From the NCBI GenBank assembly GCA_000992165.1, contig LBTS01000016.1:1-36479 (forward strand): DNA of 36,479 nt. The letters run 5' to 3'. The position numbers and the translations under genes are program-made. The notes beneath the pieces are model-generated. The model searched no databases. It saw nothing but the letters and a program-made list of their open reading frames with translations, and was not told the origin of the DNA. The DNA comes from Candidatus Moranbacteria bacterium GW2011_GWC2_37_8 (GTDB taxonomy: Bacteria; Patescibacteriota; Minisyncoccia; Moranbacterales; GWC2-37-73). Shown in pieces: positions 6,820 through 14,057 of this stretch (positions within the stretch are counted from its first letter, which is position 1; the number at the start of each line of letters is the position of its first letter).

Positions 6820-7491
6820 ATGACGCAAAAAAAATCTCAAAATTTAACATCAAAACAAAAAAAGGTATACGATTTTATCTGTGCTTGTATAGAGAAAAAT
6901 AATATTTCTCCAACTATAACCGAGCTGGCTGAATATCTTAAAGTTTCTTCACTTAGAACAGTTACGCAATATTTGGAAAGCTTGGAAAAAAAGGAATTGA
7001 TCGTGAGACTTCGCGGGGTGGGTCGCGGAATCAGGCTTGCTAAGATTAAAGACTTGGTCACTGAGACGGTGATGCTTCCTGTTGTGAGCGCAGCTGGGTG
7101 CGACAATATGAATGTTTTTGCGCAGCAATCTTTTGATGAATTCATAACCCTGGACCGAGAATTCTTGAAAGGTTGCGACCGCGAAAAAGTTGTAGCTTTT
7201 AGAGCCATGGGAGATTCTATGCTTGACGCCGGTATTGAAACTGGCGATTTGGTTTTGACTGAGATTACAACTGATATCAATCAAAAAGATAAGGTAGTGG
7301 CGATTGTTGATGGAATGGCACTTATCAAGCAAATCAATTTTTCAGCTAATGCTGTGATTCTTGCGCCCATGTCACATGACCCGCAATATCGACCGATTAT
7401 CATGAGGCGCGATTTTCAAGTTTTTGGGAAAGTGATTGAGGTGATAAAAAATTCTTTTGGCGGAGAAGAATTAGTTTATGAAAGTTTATAA
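6820..7491 (+). CDS. lexA: LexA-like self-cleaving repressor (S24 family)
   Basis: Transcriptional repressor with an N-terminal winged helix (about residues 8-75; TSKQKKVYDFI, PTITELAEYLKVSS) ending in LRGVGRGIRL, like the LexA sequence RGIRL. A C-terminal S24 protease domain follows. Catalytic Ser133 in MGDSM and Lys170 in MALIKQI are 37 residues apart, as in E. coli LexA (S119/K156), and an Ala-Gly site for self-cleavage (A92-G93, VVSAAG) is present. It would control DNA-damage genes, but no operator could be assigned. The start is set by the promoter: the track's 17 extra residues are upstream of the transcription start. The MFS gene follows 17 bases later and may be co-transcribed. A phage-type repressor of the same fold is possible, but no phage genes are nearby. 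Confidence 0.88.
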   Translation: MTQKKSQNLTSKQKKVYDFICACIEKNNISPTITELAEYLKVSSLRTVTQYLESLEKKELIVRLRGVGRGIRLAKIKDLVTETVMLPVVSAAGCDNMNVFAQQSFDEFITLDREFLKGCDREKVVAFRAMGDSMLDAGIETGDLVLTEITTDINQKDKVVAIVDGMALIKQINFSANAVILAPMSHDPQYRPIIMRRDFQVFGKVIEVIKNSFGGEELVYESL

Positions 7492-7508
7492 TAAAGAACC
7501 AAACAAAA

Positions 7509-8738
7509 ATGTCAGAAGATATAATAGCAGATAAATGGTACAAAGCTTTCAGTGGGGTTAAAGCCACTATAATGATTACGGTTTTGATTGATGTGATTGG
7601 CATAGGAGTTATAATCCCGGTGCTGCCTTTTTATGTGGAGAGTTTCGGCGCGTCATCTTTTATTGTCACGCTACTCTTTTCTGTTTTTGCTTTCTTTTCG
7701 TTTATCAGTGGTCCATTTTTGGGAGCATTGTCAGACCGCATCGGCAGAAGGCCAGTGCTTATCTTAAGTATTGCCAGCACAGCTCTGGGATGGTTTGTTT
7801 TTGCGGCGGCCAACAGCATCTGGGTTTTATTTATTGGAAGAATTATTGATGGTATGGCTGCTGGTAATTTTCCAATCGCGCAAAGTTATTTGGTGGATAT
7901 TGCTAAAACAGACAAGCAGCGGACAACAAATCTTGGACTCATTGGCGCCGTCTTCGGAATTGGATTCATTATAGGTCCTGTGATTGGCGCGACGCTTGGA
8001 GCTATTTCTCCATCTCTTCCATTTTGGTTTGTAGGAACGCTTGCCACTCTTAACGTGATTGCTGCTTATTTTTTCTTGCCGGAGACGCATAATAACAGAA
8101 GTGTGGGAAAAAAGCTACCAATAAATCCATTGCTTCCAATTTTAGGTGCGGCGAAGGATAAAGTTCTGAGGTCTCGCTATCTGGCATGGTTTCTTTTTGG
8201 AACGGCATTTGCCGGAATGCAAGCAATCTTCGCGCTTTTTGCTAAAGTCGTGTTTGGTTTTTCAGCCACAGCGACAGGATATCTTTTCACTGCGATGGGA
8301 ATAATTTTGGTTATTAACCAAGGCTTTGCGCTTAAAAAAGTTTGGCTGAAATATTTCAAAGAAATTGATTTAGAGATTTGGTTTTTTGTGGTGATGATGT
8401 TGGGATTTGTTTTGCTTGATTTGAAAATTTTTGCATTTTTTGCCATCGGTCTTATTCTGACAACTATTGGACAATCAACTCTGCGAGTGGTGATGTCTAG
8501 CGGAGTGGCTGGAGTTGCGGGAAATCAAAGAAGAGGGGAAGTGCTTGGAATAATGGCTTCGATAATGTCAGTATCAATGATTCTTGGACCGCTGGTCGCT
8601 GGCGCGCTGTTTGAAGTTAATGTTCAACTTCCGTACCTTCTGAATGTTGTACTTTTGTTTGCGGCTTTTTTGATAATGAAAAAATGTTGCAGCCATGAGA
8701 AAATAGTTTTGCATGAAAGTGTGGAAGTGGTAGGGTAG
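7509..8738 (+). CDS. Major facilitator superfamily exporter, TetA-like
   Basis: 409 residues with about twelve hydrophobic segments. The first half carries the drug-proton antiporter signatures: motif A in loop 2-3 (GALSDRIGRRPVL) and the motif C-like GAVFGIGFIIGPVIG in helix 5. VIGIGVIIPVLPFYV in helix 1 resembles tetracycline-type exporters. The substrate cannot be told from sequence; many relatives export drugs or metabolites. It follows the lexA-like gene by 17 bases. The final residues (ESVEVVG) are encoded by a GTAGGAA-type heptad array running past the stop, so the natural C-terminus may have been altered by the repeat. Confidence 0.9.
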   Translation: MSEDIIADKWYKAFSGVKATIMITVLIDVIGIGVIIPVLPFYVESFGASSFIVTLLFSVFAFFSFISGPFLGALSDRIGRRPVLILSIASTALGWFVFAAANSIWVLFIGRIIDGMAAGNFPIAQSYLVDIAKTDKQRTTNLGLIGAVFGIGFIIGPVIGATLGAISPSLPFWFVGTLATLNVIAAYFFLPETHNNRSVGKKLPINPLLPILGAAKDKVLRSRYLAWFLFGTAFAGMQAIFALFAKVVFGFSATATGYLFTAMGIILVINQGFALKKVWLKYFKEIDLEIWFFVVMMLGFVLLDLKIFAFFAIGLILTTIGQSTLRVVMSSGVAGVAGNQRRGEVLGIMASIMSVSMILGPLVAGALFEVNVQLPYLLNVVLLFAAFLIMKKCCSHEKIVLHESVEVVG

Positions 8739-8770
8739 GAATTAGGAGGTATGATGTAGGAAGTAGGGGA
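8719..8770. repeat. Heptad repeat array at the MFS gene 3' end
   Basis: Words AAGTGGT, AGGGTAG, GAATTAG, GAGGTAT, GATGTAG, GAAGTAG follow each other at seven-base spacing, overlapping the last codons of the MFS gene and ending at the MITE-like element. Confidence 0.6.
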
Positions 8771-8993
8771 TCATGCGTAATAAATGGTTCTAAAATTATA
8801 CAGGCATGCGATTTTGAAAACTTTTTTGCTATCCCGTTTTCTTTTTAGGCCAATTGATACGAGAGTATCTCTGAGTTTTTGGATAGTGAGCATTTTATCC
8901 AAAAGCGTGCTCGAAAAAGGAAACGGGATAGCAAAAAAAAAACGATATGCGTGTCACTAACCTTAATTAATTGGAGCTGTGTATTGTGTATGA
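8771..8993 (+). mobile_element. MITE-like element, copy 1
   Basis: About 223 bases with imperfect outer ends (TCATGCGTAATAAATGGTTCT at left, reverse complement of the right end) and strong inner inverted repeats TTTTTTGCTATCCCGTTTTC / GAAACGGGATAGCAAAAAA. The core holds two hairpins: GATAC-GAGA-GTATC and TTTTGGATA...TATCCAAAA. No ORF. Two other copies (10752, 25535) share core and ends. Confidence 0.8.
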
Positions 8994-9043
8994 ACCAAAT
9001 TAGGGAATTATTTATCTTTTAATTTGTTTAGTAAAAAAATATT

Positions 9044-9547
9044 ATGGAAGATTTCTCAAGAAGTATTGAAGTTTCAAAGGCAGATGCAAAAGTGATTCCT
9101 GAAAAAATTGGAGCATGGTGGAAGGGAATTTCGCAGCAGTCAGGCACGGCCGCGACACCAGGAAAATTGTATGCCGTTGGAAACTACTTGATTGAACTAG
9201 TTAAGAATTCTTTGGGTGACGGAAAAAGTGATGGGAAGATAACAGCAAATTTTGACGGAGAAAAAATCAAAATAGTTGTTGAAGATTTCGGCAGTGAAGA
9301 CAAGCAGACTAATTTGAATGTTGGCGGCAACTATGGCTTTAAGGAAATTATTGAATATGCGGATATTTTGGAAATTGAAGCTAATGGAAAATTATTTGAA
9401 AAAAATAGAAAAGGCTTTGTTGAAGAAACTGACGAGAGTGAACTTTTTGTTGGTTCGCGCATGACTTTCATTAAATACAATGTGGCTCCTCCAGCTGAAG
9501 AGGCTGAGGAAACTTACAGGGGACGCGACTTCGGGCAGAGGATGTAG
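9044..9547 (+). CDS. Small protein resembling a degenerate GHKL ATPase
   Basis: 167 residues. The middle shows the order of Bergerat-fold motifs: an N-box-like IELVKNSLGDG (E51, N55), a G1-like VVEDFGS (D81, G83), a glycine-rich GGNYGFKEIIEYADILEIEANG like the G2 lid region, and GSRMTFIKY like the G3 end strand. This pattern is seen in histidine-kinase and RsbW/SpoIIAB-type anti-sigma ATPases. The lid is shortened and lacks a clear GxGLG, so ATP binding is uncertain. No membrane segment and no phosphorylatable histidine domain. It is the first of three genes bracketed by inverted MITE-like copies. The assignment rests on motif spacing only. Confidence 0.65.
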   Translation: MEDFSRSIEVSKADAKVIPEKIGAWWKGISQQSGTAATPGKLYAVGNYLIELVKNSLGDGKSDGKITANFDGEKIKIVVEDFGSEDKQTNLNVGGNYGFKEIIEYADILEIEANGKLFEKNRKGFVEETDESELFVGSRMTFIKYNVAPPAEEAEETYRGRDFGQRM

Positions 9548-9563
9548 CAGGGCTCAAGTCATT

Positions 9564-9626
9564 AGTAATCAGTAACCAGTAACCAGTAACCAGTAACCAG
9601 TAACCAGTAATTAGTAATCAGTCAAC
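9564..9626. repeat. Tandem heptamer array AGTAAYC (nine units)
   Basis: Nine consecutive seven-base units, five of them identical AGTAACC, the others AGTAATC, AGTAATT and AGTCAAC. This is the cleanest example of the heptad family in the window. It lies between the GHKL-like and cupin genes. Confidence 0.95.
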
Positions 9627-9652
9627 ATAATAAATAAAGAATATTTAAATAT

Positions 9653-9976
9653 ATGGAAAATAAACTTGCAGGGCAGGCGCTGAACGTGCTTGAACTTATT
9701 GGATATCAAGAGGGAGCAGTTGTGAGTCGCACAGTGGCTGACAAGCCAGTCGGAACTGTGACGGTTTTTGCGTTTGATGAAGGACAAGGACTCAGTGAGC
9801 ACACTGCGCCATACGATGCAATCGTGCATATCATCGATGGGGAAGTCGACGTGACAATTTCTGGCAATGTCGTGCGCGCAAAAGCTGGGGAGATGGTGAT
9901 TATGCCAGCAAACCAGCCCCACTCATTGAAATCAGTTACGAAATTCAAAATGATTCTAATTATGATACGCGCATAG
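9653..9976 (+). CDS. Small single-domain cupin protein
   Basis: 107 residues forming one cupin barrel. Motif 1 is GQGLSEHTAPYDAIVHIIDG and motif 2 is GEMVIMPANQPHSLK. Histidines H50 and H90 could bind a metal, but the usual second His and the Glu of motif 1 are missing, so metal binding is doubtful. Small cupins of this kind range from sugar isomerases to ligand sensors; no specific role is assigned. It is the middle gene of the MITE-bracketed block, preceded by a heptamer array. Confidence 0.85.
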   Translation: MENKLAGQALNVLELIGYQEGAVVSRTVADKPVGTVTVFAFDEGQGLSEHTAPYDAIVHIIDGEVDVTISGNVVRAKAGEMVIMPANQPHSLKSVTKFKMILIMIRA

Positions 9977-10135
9977 CTCGCATACATTTTTATTTTTGTG
10001 CGGAAAAACAATTGCAATTATCTGAATTTTAACACCAGGGTGACTTGTTTTAATGCAAAAAATAAAAAGCATGCTCGCTTTGATTTGTTTAGCTTAACGC
10101 GATAAGGAATACTGTTTGTATGATTAAATGCTTAA

Positions 10136-10738
10136 ATGACCATGTTTGAAGTTGAAAAAAAATTCATCTTGAATGAAAAACAAAAGGAAGCGCTTTTGGA
10201 CGGAGCTCAGTTTTTAGGTGGGAAGGTTTTCACTGATGCATATTATGACAATGAGCAATTTTCCCTGGGCTTGAGTGACATGTGGCTGAGAAAACGAGAC
10301 GACGAATTCAATCTCAAAATTCCCATGCGTGAGAAGGAAGGAGAGATGATTAATAAATATCATGAAATAGAGGGGGAGATGGCTATTCGCGAAATTTTTG
10401 CGATTCCGATTATTAGTGATTTTGAGCAGGATTTGGAATCATTTGGACATCTGCCATTTTGCAAATTCGAGACCACGCGTAAAAAATATGCAAAGGAAGG
10501 ATTTGTTATTGATTTGGATTTGGCTGACTTTGGCGATTGGAAATATGGATTGGCAGAAATTGAACTTGTTGTCGAATTAAAAGAAGATATGAAAGAAGCT
10601 GAAGAAAAAATTTATGAATTTGCCAGAAGGCATGAACTTGAAATAAAACATGTGAATGGGAAATTAGTGGAATTTTTCAAAAGAAAAATGCCTGAACAAT
10701 ATGAGATCTTGAAAAAGGCTGGAATCATTTTTGATTAA
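10136..10738 (+). CDS. CYTH-domain protein, thiamine triphosphatase/class IV cyclase type
   Basis: 200 residues with the CYTH tunnel-fold hallmarks: the N-terminal ExExK motif (E5, E7, K9 in EVEKKF), YYD and WLRKR strands, KFETTRKKY, DLDLADFGDW, and the paired acidic strand LAEIELVVEL. These charged residues line a tunnel that binds triphosphates with metal ions. Known members hydrolyse thiamine triphosphate or inorganic triphosphate, or make cAMP, and substrate cannot be deduced here. ATG at 10142 (MFEVEKK) is an equally good start. It is the last gene before inverted MITE copy 2. Confidence 0.85.
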   Translation: MTMFEVEKKFILNEKQKEALLDGAQFLGGKVFTDAYYDNEQFSLGLSDMWLRKRDDEFNLKIPMREKEGEMINKYHEIEGEMAIREIFAIPIISDFEQDLESFGHLPFCKFETTRKKYAKEGFVIDLDLADFGDWKYGLAEIELVVELKEDMKEAEEKIYEFARRHELEIKHVNGKLVEFFKRKMPEQYEILKKAGIIFD

Positions 10739-10751
10739 GAATAATTTCGAA

Positions 10752-10947
10752 TTATACGCAATGCATGGTTCCAATTGATTAAAGTTAGTGACGCACATAT
10801 CGTTTTTTTGCTATCCTGTTTCCTTTTTCGAGCACGCTTTTGGATAAAATACTCACTATCCAAAAGCTCAGAGATACTCTCGTATCAATTGGCCGAAAAA
10901 GAAAACAGGAATGCCTATACAATCTTAGAAACATGTATTGCGCATGA
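10752..10947 (-). mobile_element. MITE-like element, copy 2 (inverted)
   Basis: About 196 bases in opposite orientation to copy 1. Outer ends TTATACGCAATGCATGGTTC and the complement of GAAACATGTATTGCGCATGA match at about 18 of 23 positions. The core shares GAGATACTCTCGTATCAATTGGCC and the TTTTGGATA hairpin with copies 1 and 3. The distal inner arm is partly lost (CAGGAATGCC). Confidence 0.8.
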
Positions 10948-10981
10948 TTCGTACTTCCCCAATTTTCTTGATTTAAAATTG

Positions 10982-11017
10982 AAAAGAGACCCCGCTGATG
11001 CTAGGGTCTCTGATTTT
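10982..11017. terminator. Terminator after small gene 11018-11437
   Basis: AGAGACCC / GGGTCTCT hairpin, T runs on both strands, directly after the minus-strand stop codon. It may also stop plus-strand transcription from the CYTH gene. Confidence 0.75.
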
Positions 11018-11437
11018 TTATGGCTGGTCGCGATATGATCCTAGACCAGTCGTGCTTCTTTCCTTGCTGATGCATTTTACATCTTCGCCGAGCAAGCTCA
11101 TCTGAATAAGCTTCTCGGCGACGGGTTTCTTAATTGCTGGAATGCAAAGCATTTCCGCTTTGCCTTTTTTCCTTATTTTCTTTTGCTTTCCGATAAAAAT
11201 CTTTCTCTCTTTGACTACTGCAGCAAGAAATCTTATATAAGTGATAAAATCACGATTTCCACGACACTCAGCGATTGTTTGCCTGGTGGCTTTCGCTGCA
11301 ATTGACATGAAGTGATACTTTTTTCGGGACTCTTTTTCAATATCGAAAAACTTTGTAAGTTTTTCTGCAAGTTTCCTGGTTATTCTGAAGGTTGTTGCTA
11401 ATGCAATTACAATATCATCTAAAGTTTTGATTTCCAT
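11018..11437 (-). CDS. Small basic protein of unknown function
   Basis: 139 residues, rich in Lys and Arg, mostly helical in appearance (TLDDIVIALATTFRITRKLAEKL), with a basic stretch ERKIFIGKQKKIRKKGK around the middle that could touch nucleic acid. No family recognised and no membrane segment. The start is set by GGAGGTG eight bases before ATG at 11437; the track's ATG five codons upstream overlaps that site. The gene has its own promoter TAGACA-17-TATAAT and a hairpin terminator. It forms a pair with the next small gene, each a separate unit on the minus strand. Confidence 0.75.
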   Translation of the reverse strand: MEIKTLDDIVIALATTFRITRKLAEKLTKFFDIEKESRKKYHFMSIAAKATRQTIAECRGNRDFITYIRFLAAVVKERKIFIGKQKKIRKKGKAEMLCIPAIKKPVAEKLIQMSLLGEDVKCISKERSTTGLGSYRDQP

Positions 11438-11481
11438 TGCGCCCACCTCCATGAAATAATGTCAATGTACTCTAATATATT

Positions 11482-11510
11482 ATTATAGCACCTTTTTACT
11501 TTTTTGTCTA
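11482..11510 (-). promoter_or_regulatory. Promoter of small gene 11018-11437
   Basis: Minus strand TAGACA, 17 bases, TATAAT, about 40 bases upstream of the ATG. Confidence 0.7.
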
Positions 11511-11540
11511 GGGGTAGGCGAATTTTGGCTATATATAAAG

Positions 11541-11574
11541 TAAAACAGCCCCAAGGATTTTTCCCAGGGGCTGT
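11541..11574 (-). terminator. Terminator of small gene 11610-11813
   Basis: ACAGCCCC / GGGGCTGT hairpin followed on the minus strand by TTTTACTTTAT, between the two small genes. Confidence 0.8.
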
Positions 11575-11609
11575 TGAGCTGATTGCTAGTTTTTTTTCTA
11601 GCTTGCGGC

Positions 11610-11813
11610 TCATTGCATGGACATGAACGGTCCAAGCTGAGCCATGCAAAGACCGCGACATCCTTTTTTTTGAGGTGCTCCATGCTCCGTTAAAACTGCA
11701 TGGATAGTATCCATGAGTGAAACATCTTGGCATGTTGCAAACCTCCGCTTTATTTCTTGCGCTACATCCTCGGGGTTGCTAAGCATGAAACTCGAATCTT
11801 CGTAGAAGTCCAA
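11610..11813 (-). CDS. Small protein of unknown function, TTG start
   Basis: 67 residues if it begins at TTG 11813, which lies seven bases after a perfect AAGGAGG. The ORF-track ATG at 11849 is upstream of that site and unlikely. The sequence has an acidic N-terminus (DFYEDSSFMLSNPEDVAQEIKRR), a helical centre, and a Gly/Cys-containing tail (KKGCRGLCMAQLG). Two cysteines in CRGLC are noteworthy but too few to call a metal site. It has a consensus promoter TTGACA-17-TAAACT and its own terminator, so it is very likely expressed. Function unknown. Confidence 0.7.
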   Translation of the reverse strand: MDFYEDSSFMLSNPEDVAQEIKRRFATCQDVSLMDTIHAVLTEHGAPQKKGCRGLCMAQLGPFMSMQ

Positions 11814-11855
11814 TTTGATACCTCCTTGATTATTTAATGCGCAGAACAAGTCAAA

Positions 11856-11884
11856 AGTTTATCACCAATGAGTGTTGATGTCAA
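11856..11884 (-). promoter_or_regulatory. Promoter of small gene 11610-11813
   Basis: Minus strand perfect TTGACA, 17 bases, TAAACT, followed by a leader of about 35 bases with AAGGAGG. Confidence 0.7.
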
Positions 11885-11903
11885 TATATCATTATCGTTC
11901 TAG

Positions 11904-11939
11904 TTACTAATTCCTACTCCCTACCTCCCACCTCCTGCC
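11904..11939. repeat. Heptad repeat array at the comF 3' end
   Basis: TTACTAA-TTCCTAC-TCCCTAC-CTCCCAC-CTCCTGC at seven-base spacing. It encodes the last residues of ComF (RQEVGGRE) and runs past its stop, much as the complementary-looking array does at the MFS gene end. Confidence 0.65.
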
Positions 11940-12651
11940 TGGCTATGACGGCGGCGTATACTTCTTTGGCTCCAGCCTTTTTCAAGACTTTGGCGCATTC
12001 AAAAATAGTTGAACCTGTGGTTGCCACATCATCAATTAAAAGGATAATTTTATTTTTCACTGCATTGGCGTCAGAACAGTGAAAGGCGCCAGCGAGGTTT
12101 TGTTTGCGGCTTTGATAATCCTTGATTTCCATTTGCGGGCAAGTATAGCGTTTGCGGATAAGAATGTTTTCTTCCAGTTTTATTTCAATTGCTGGTAGTA
12201 ATTTTTGTGCAACTTGAGAAGCTAAAAGAAAAGATTGATTGAATCCGCGCCAACGAAGTCTTCTTGTGTGGAGTGGAATTGGAATTATGATGTCCGGAAT
12301 GGGCGTATCTGATTTTTGCAGCGCGCTGATGAGTAAACCGCCTAGTTCAACATGAAGATCTGCAATGAAACGATATTTGAAATGGTGAATAGCTTTGGAA
12401 ACAGTGGGATCTTGGTAATTGGTTGCTGGTATTATGCCATCCAGTGCACTTTTCTTTTTACAGTCCAGGCACGTCTTTCCATTTGGTGTGGTGCTTCTCT
12501 CACAAATCGGGCAGACGTGCTCTGTTTGAATATGGATATTGCTGGCGCAAGCGCGGCAAATCCAATTTCCTTCTTTTTTGCATTGCAAACATCTGATTGG
12601 AAACAATGTGTCTAGGATAAAATCTGAAAAAGTTGAAATTATTTCGCGCAT
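11914..12651 (-). CDS. comF: ComF family phosphoribosyltransferase-like competence protein
   Basis: 245 residues. The N-terminal zinc-binding region has four CxxC-type pairs (CLQC, CRAC, CPIC, CLDC). A type I phosphoribosyltransferase fold follows, with the PRPP loop IILLIDDVATTGST near residue 210 and the conserved IIPIPLHTRRLRWRGFNQS. ComF proteins are needed for DNA uptake in competent bacteria, probably acting on incoming single strands. It lies divergently next to the type IV pilus locus, which fits a DNA-import role. The last eight or so residues come from a heptad array. Confidence 0.93.
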   Translation of the reverse strand: MREIISTFSDFILDTLFPIRCLQCKKEGNWICRACASNIHIQTEHVCPICERSTTPNGKTCLDCKKKSALDGIIPATNYQDPTVSKAIHHFKYRFIADLHVELGGLLISALQKSDTPIPDIIIPIPLHTRRLRWRGFNQSFLLASQVAQKLLPAIEIKLEENILIRKRYTCPQMEIKDYQSRKQNLAGAFHCSDANAVKNKIILLIDDVATTGSTIFECAKVLKKAGAKEVYAAVIARQEVGGRE

Positions 12652-12756
12652 GGTTAGTACTGTTGAAGATAAAGCTATTTGTATGTATATATTAATACAT
12701 TTCTATCAAGTTTTGAATCAATATTAGAAAATGACCTGTGGATAATTTTGGCAAGA

Positions 12757-12785
12757 TTGTTTGCTTTTAAAAAATGTGTTATTAT
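12757..12785 (+). promoter_or_regulatory. Promoter of the pilus operon
   Basis: TTGTTT, 17 bases, TATTAT with an extended TGT just upstream of the -10. Transcription would start about 75 bases before pilM. Confidence 0.6.
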
Positions 12786-12865
12786 ATTTATAAATTAGTG
12801 TAGATAATTTTTCGTCCACATTGGATGAATGATTAAACTTCTAAATAAAAAAAACAAAGATAAAA

Positions 12866-13972
12866 ATGTTAGAATTTCTCAAAGGCAAAAAAAACCATTT
12901 CATTGGAATAGATTTTGGAACTTCCTCAATTAAAGTTGTGGAGATTTCTTATCAAAATCAGAAACTTCATTTGGAAAACTATGGAGTTGTTGATTTAAAT
13001 TGGTCAAATCATGGCGATGAAAAGGCCAATATGAAAGCAGCTTCATTTGAACAAAAATTGAACGAGTCTCTTAAGAGCTTGTTATTGAAGATGAATTTAA
13101 GTTCCGGTATGGCATATGTTTCCATCCCTGGATTTAGTGGGTTGATTACAATAATTGAACTTCCAGAAATGGAAAGCGAAGAATTGGCTAAGGCGATTAA
13201 ATTTGAAGCTCATAAATATATTCCAAGTTCATTGGATGAAATTGCCATGAGTTGGGAGATTATTGAACATGCTGAAAAAGATGCAGGAGCAGCTTTGAAT
13301 GCTGGAAAGTCTAGTGCATTTGGAAAGAAGATAAAAGTTTTACTGGTTGCTGCTCCTAAACGTGATATTGAAAGATACGACAGGCTAGTTTCAGGTTCAA
13401 TGCTTGATGTGGGTGCGATAGAATTGGAAACTTTTTCAATTGCAAGGTCTTTGGTTGGTGATGATAACGGAAGTTTTTTCATTATTGATATCGGTTCTCG
13501 CGCAACGAATATAATCTTGGTTGAAAATGGAGTAGTTAAGGTTAATCGCAATATTGATGCCGGTGGAAATGAAATCACGAATGCCATATGTGACAGCATG
13601 AATATATCGCGTCAGCGAGCCGAGATTTTCAAAAAAGGAGACAAAGATTTTCTTAACACTACTGAAACATCAATTGTTATTCCAGTTCTTGAACTCATAG
13701 TTGGCGAATCTTTAAGAATTATGAATGCATATAAAGAAAAGAATAAAGATTCAAAGATAACGTCAGCGATGCTTTCAGGTGGAACTGCGACGATGAAAGG
13801 TCTTGATCAATATTTTTCACGCTCACTTGGAGTTGATGTTACAATCGGAGATCCATGGAAAAAAGTAGCTGTTGAACCAGCTATAAAACCTCTTGCTGAT
13901 GATTTAGGTTGTTCATTTGCGGTTGCGCTTGGTTTAGCTATGAGAGGTGTGGAAGATTATAAGAGAGGATAA
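12866..13972 (+). CDS. pilM: Type IV pilus assembly protein PilM
   Basis: 368-residue actin-like ATPase that binds the cytoplasmic tail of PilN and forms the inner platform of the pilus machine. The fold is shown by the phosphate-1 loop GIDFGTSSIKVVEI at residues 14-27, the phosphate-2 region IIDIGSRATNIILVENG, and the adenosine loop AMLSGGTATMKGL near residue 300. Length is normal. It is first in the cluster, with a promoter at 12757. Confidence 0.95.
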   Translation: MLEFLKGKKNHFIGIDFGTSSIKVVEISYQNQKLHLENYGVVDLNWSNHGDEKANMKAASFEQKLNESLKSLLLKMNLSSGMAYVSIPGFSGLITIIELPEMESEELAKAIKFEAHKYIPSSLDEIAMSWEIIEHAEKDAGAALNAGKSSAFGKKIKVLLVAAPKRDIERYDRLVSGSMLDVGAIELETFSIARSLVGDDNGSFFIIDIGSRATNIILVENGVVKVNRNIDAGGNEITNAICDSMNISRQRAEIFKKGDKDFLNTTETSIVIPVLELIVGESLRIMNAYKEKNKDSKITSAMLSGGTATMKGLDQYFSRSLGVDVTIGDPWKKVAVEPAIKPLADDLGCSFAVALGLAMRGVEDYKRG

Positions 13973-14007
13973 TTTATAAAATAAATAATTTAAATTACAC
14001 TTGTAAA

Positions 14008-14050
14008 TGCTAATTGGCTAATTGCTAATTTGAAAATTAGCATAATGCAT
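14008..14050. repeat. Short GCTAATT repeat and hairpin
   Basis: GCTAATTG-GCTAATT-GCTAATT followed by GAAAATTAGC gives a small inverted array between pilM and pilN. It belongs loosely to the heptad class. Confidence 0.45.
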
Positions 14051-14057
14051 TAAAAAA

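Noticed and set aside
6119-7491. Two-component system formed by the receiver-like gene and the lexA-like gene
   Set aside because: The genes are divergent, there is no kinase, and the receiver lacks its phosphorylation site.
8771-10947. Integron gene-cassette array
   Set aside because: Element ends lack the attC RYYYAAC/GTTRRRY boxes, there is no integrase, and the copies are in inverted orientation, unlike attC arrays.
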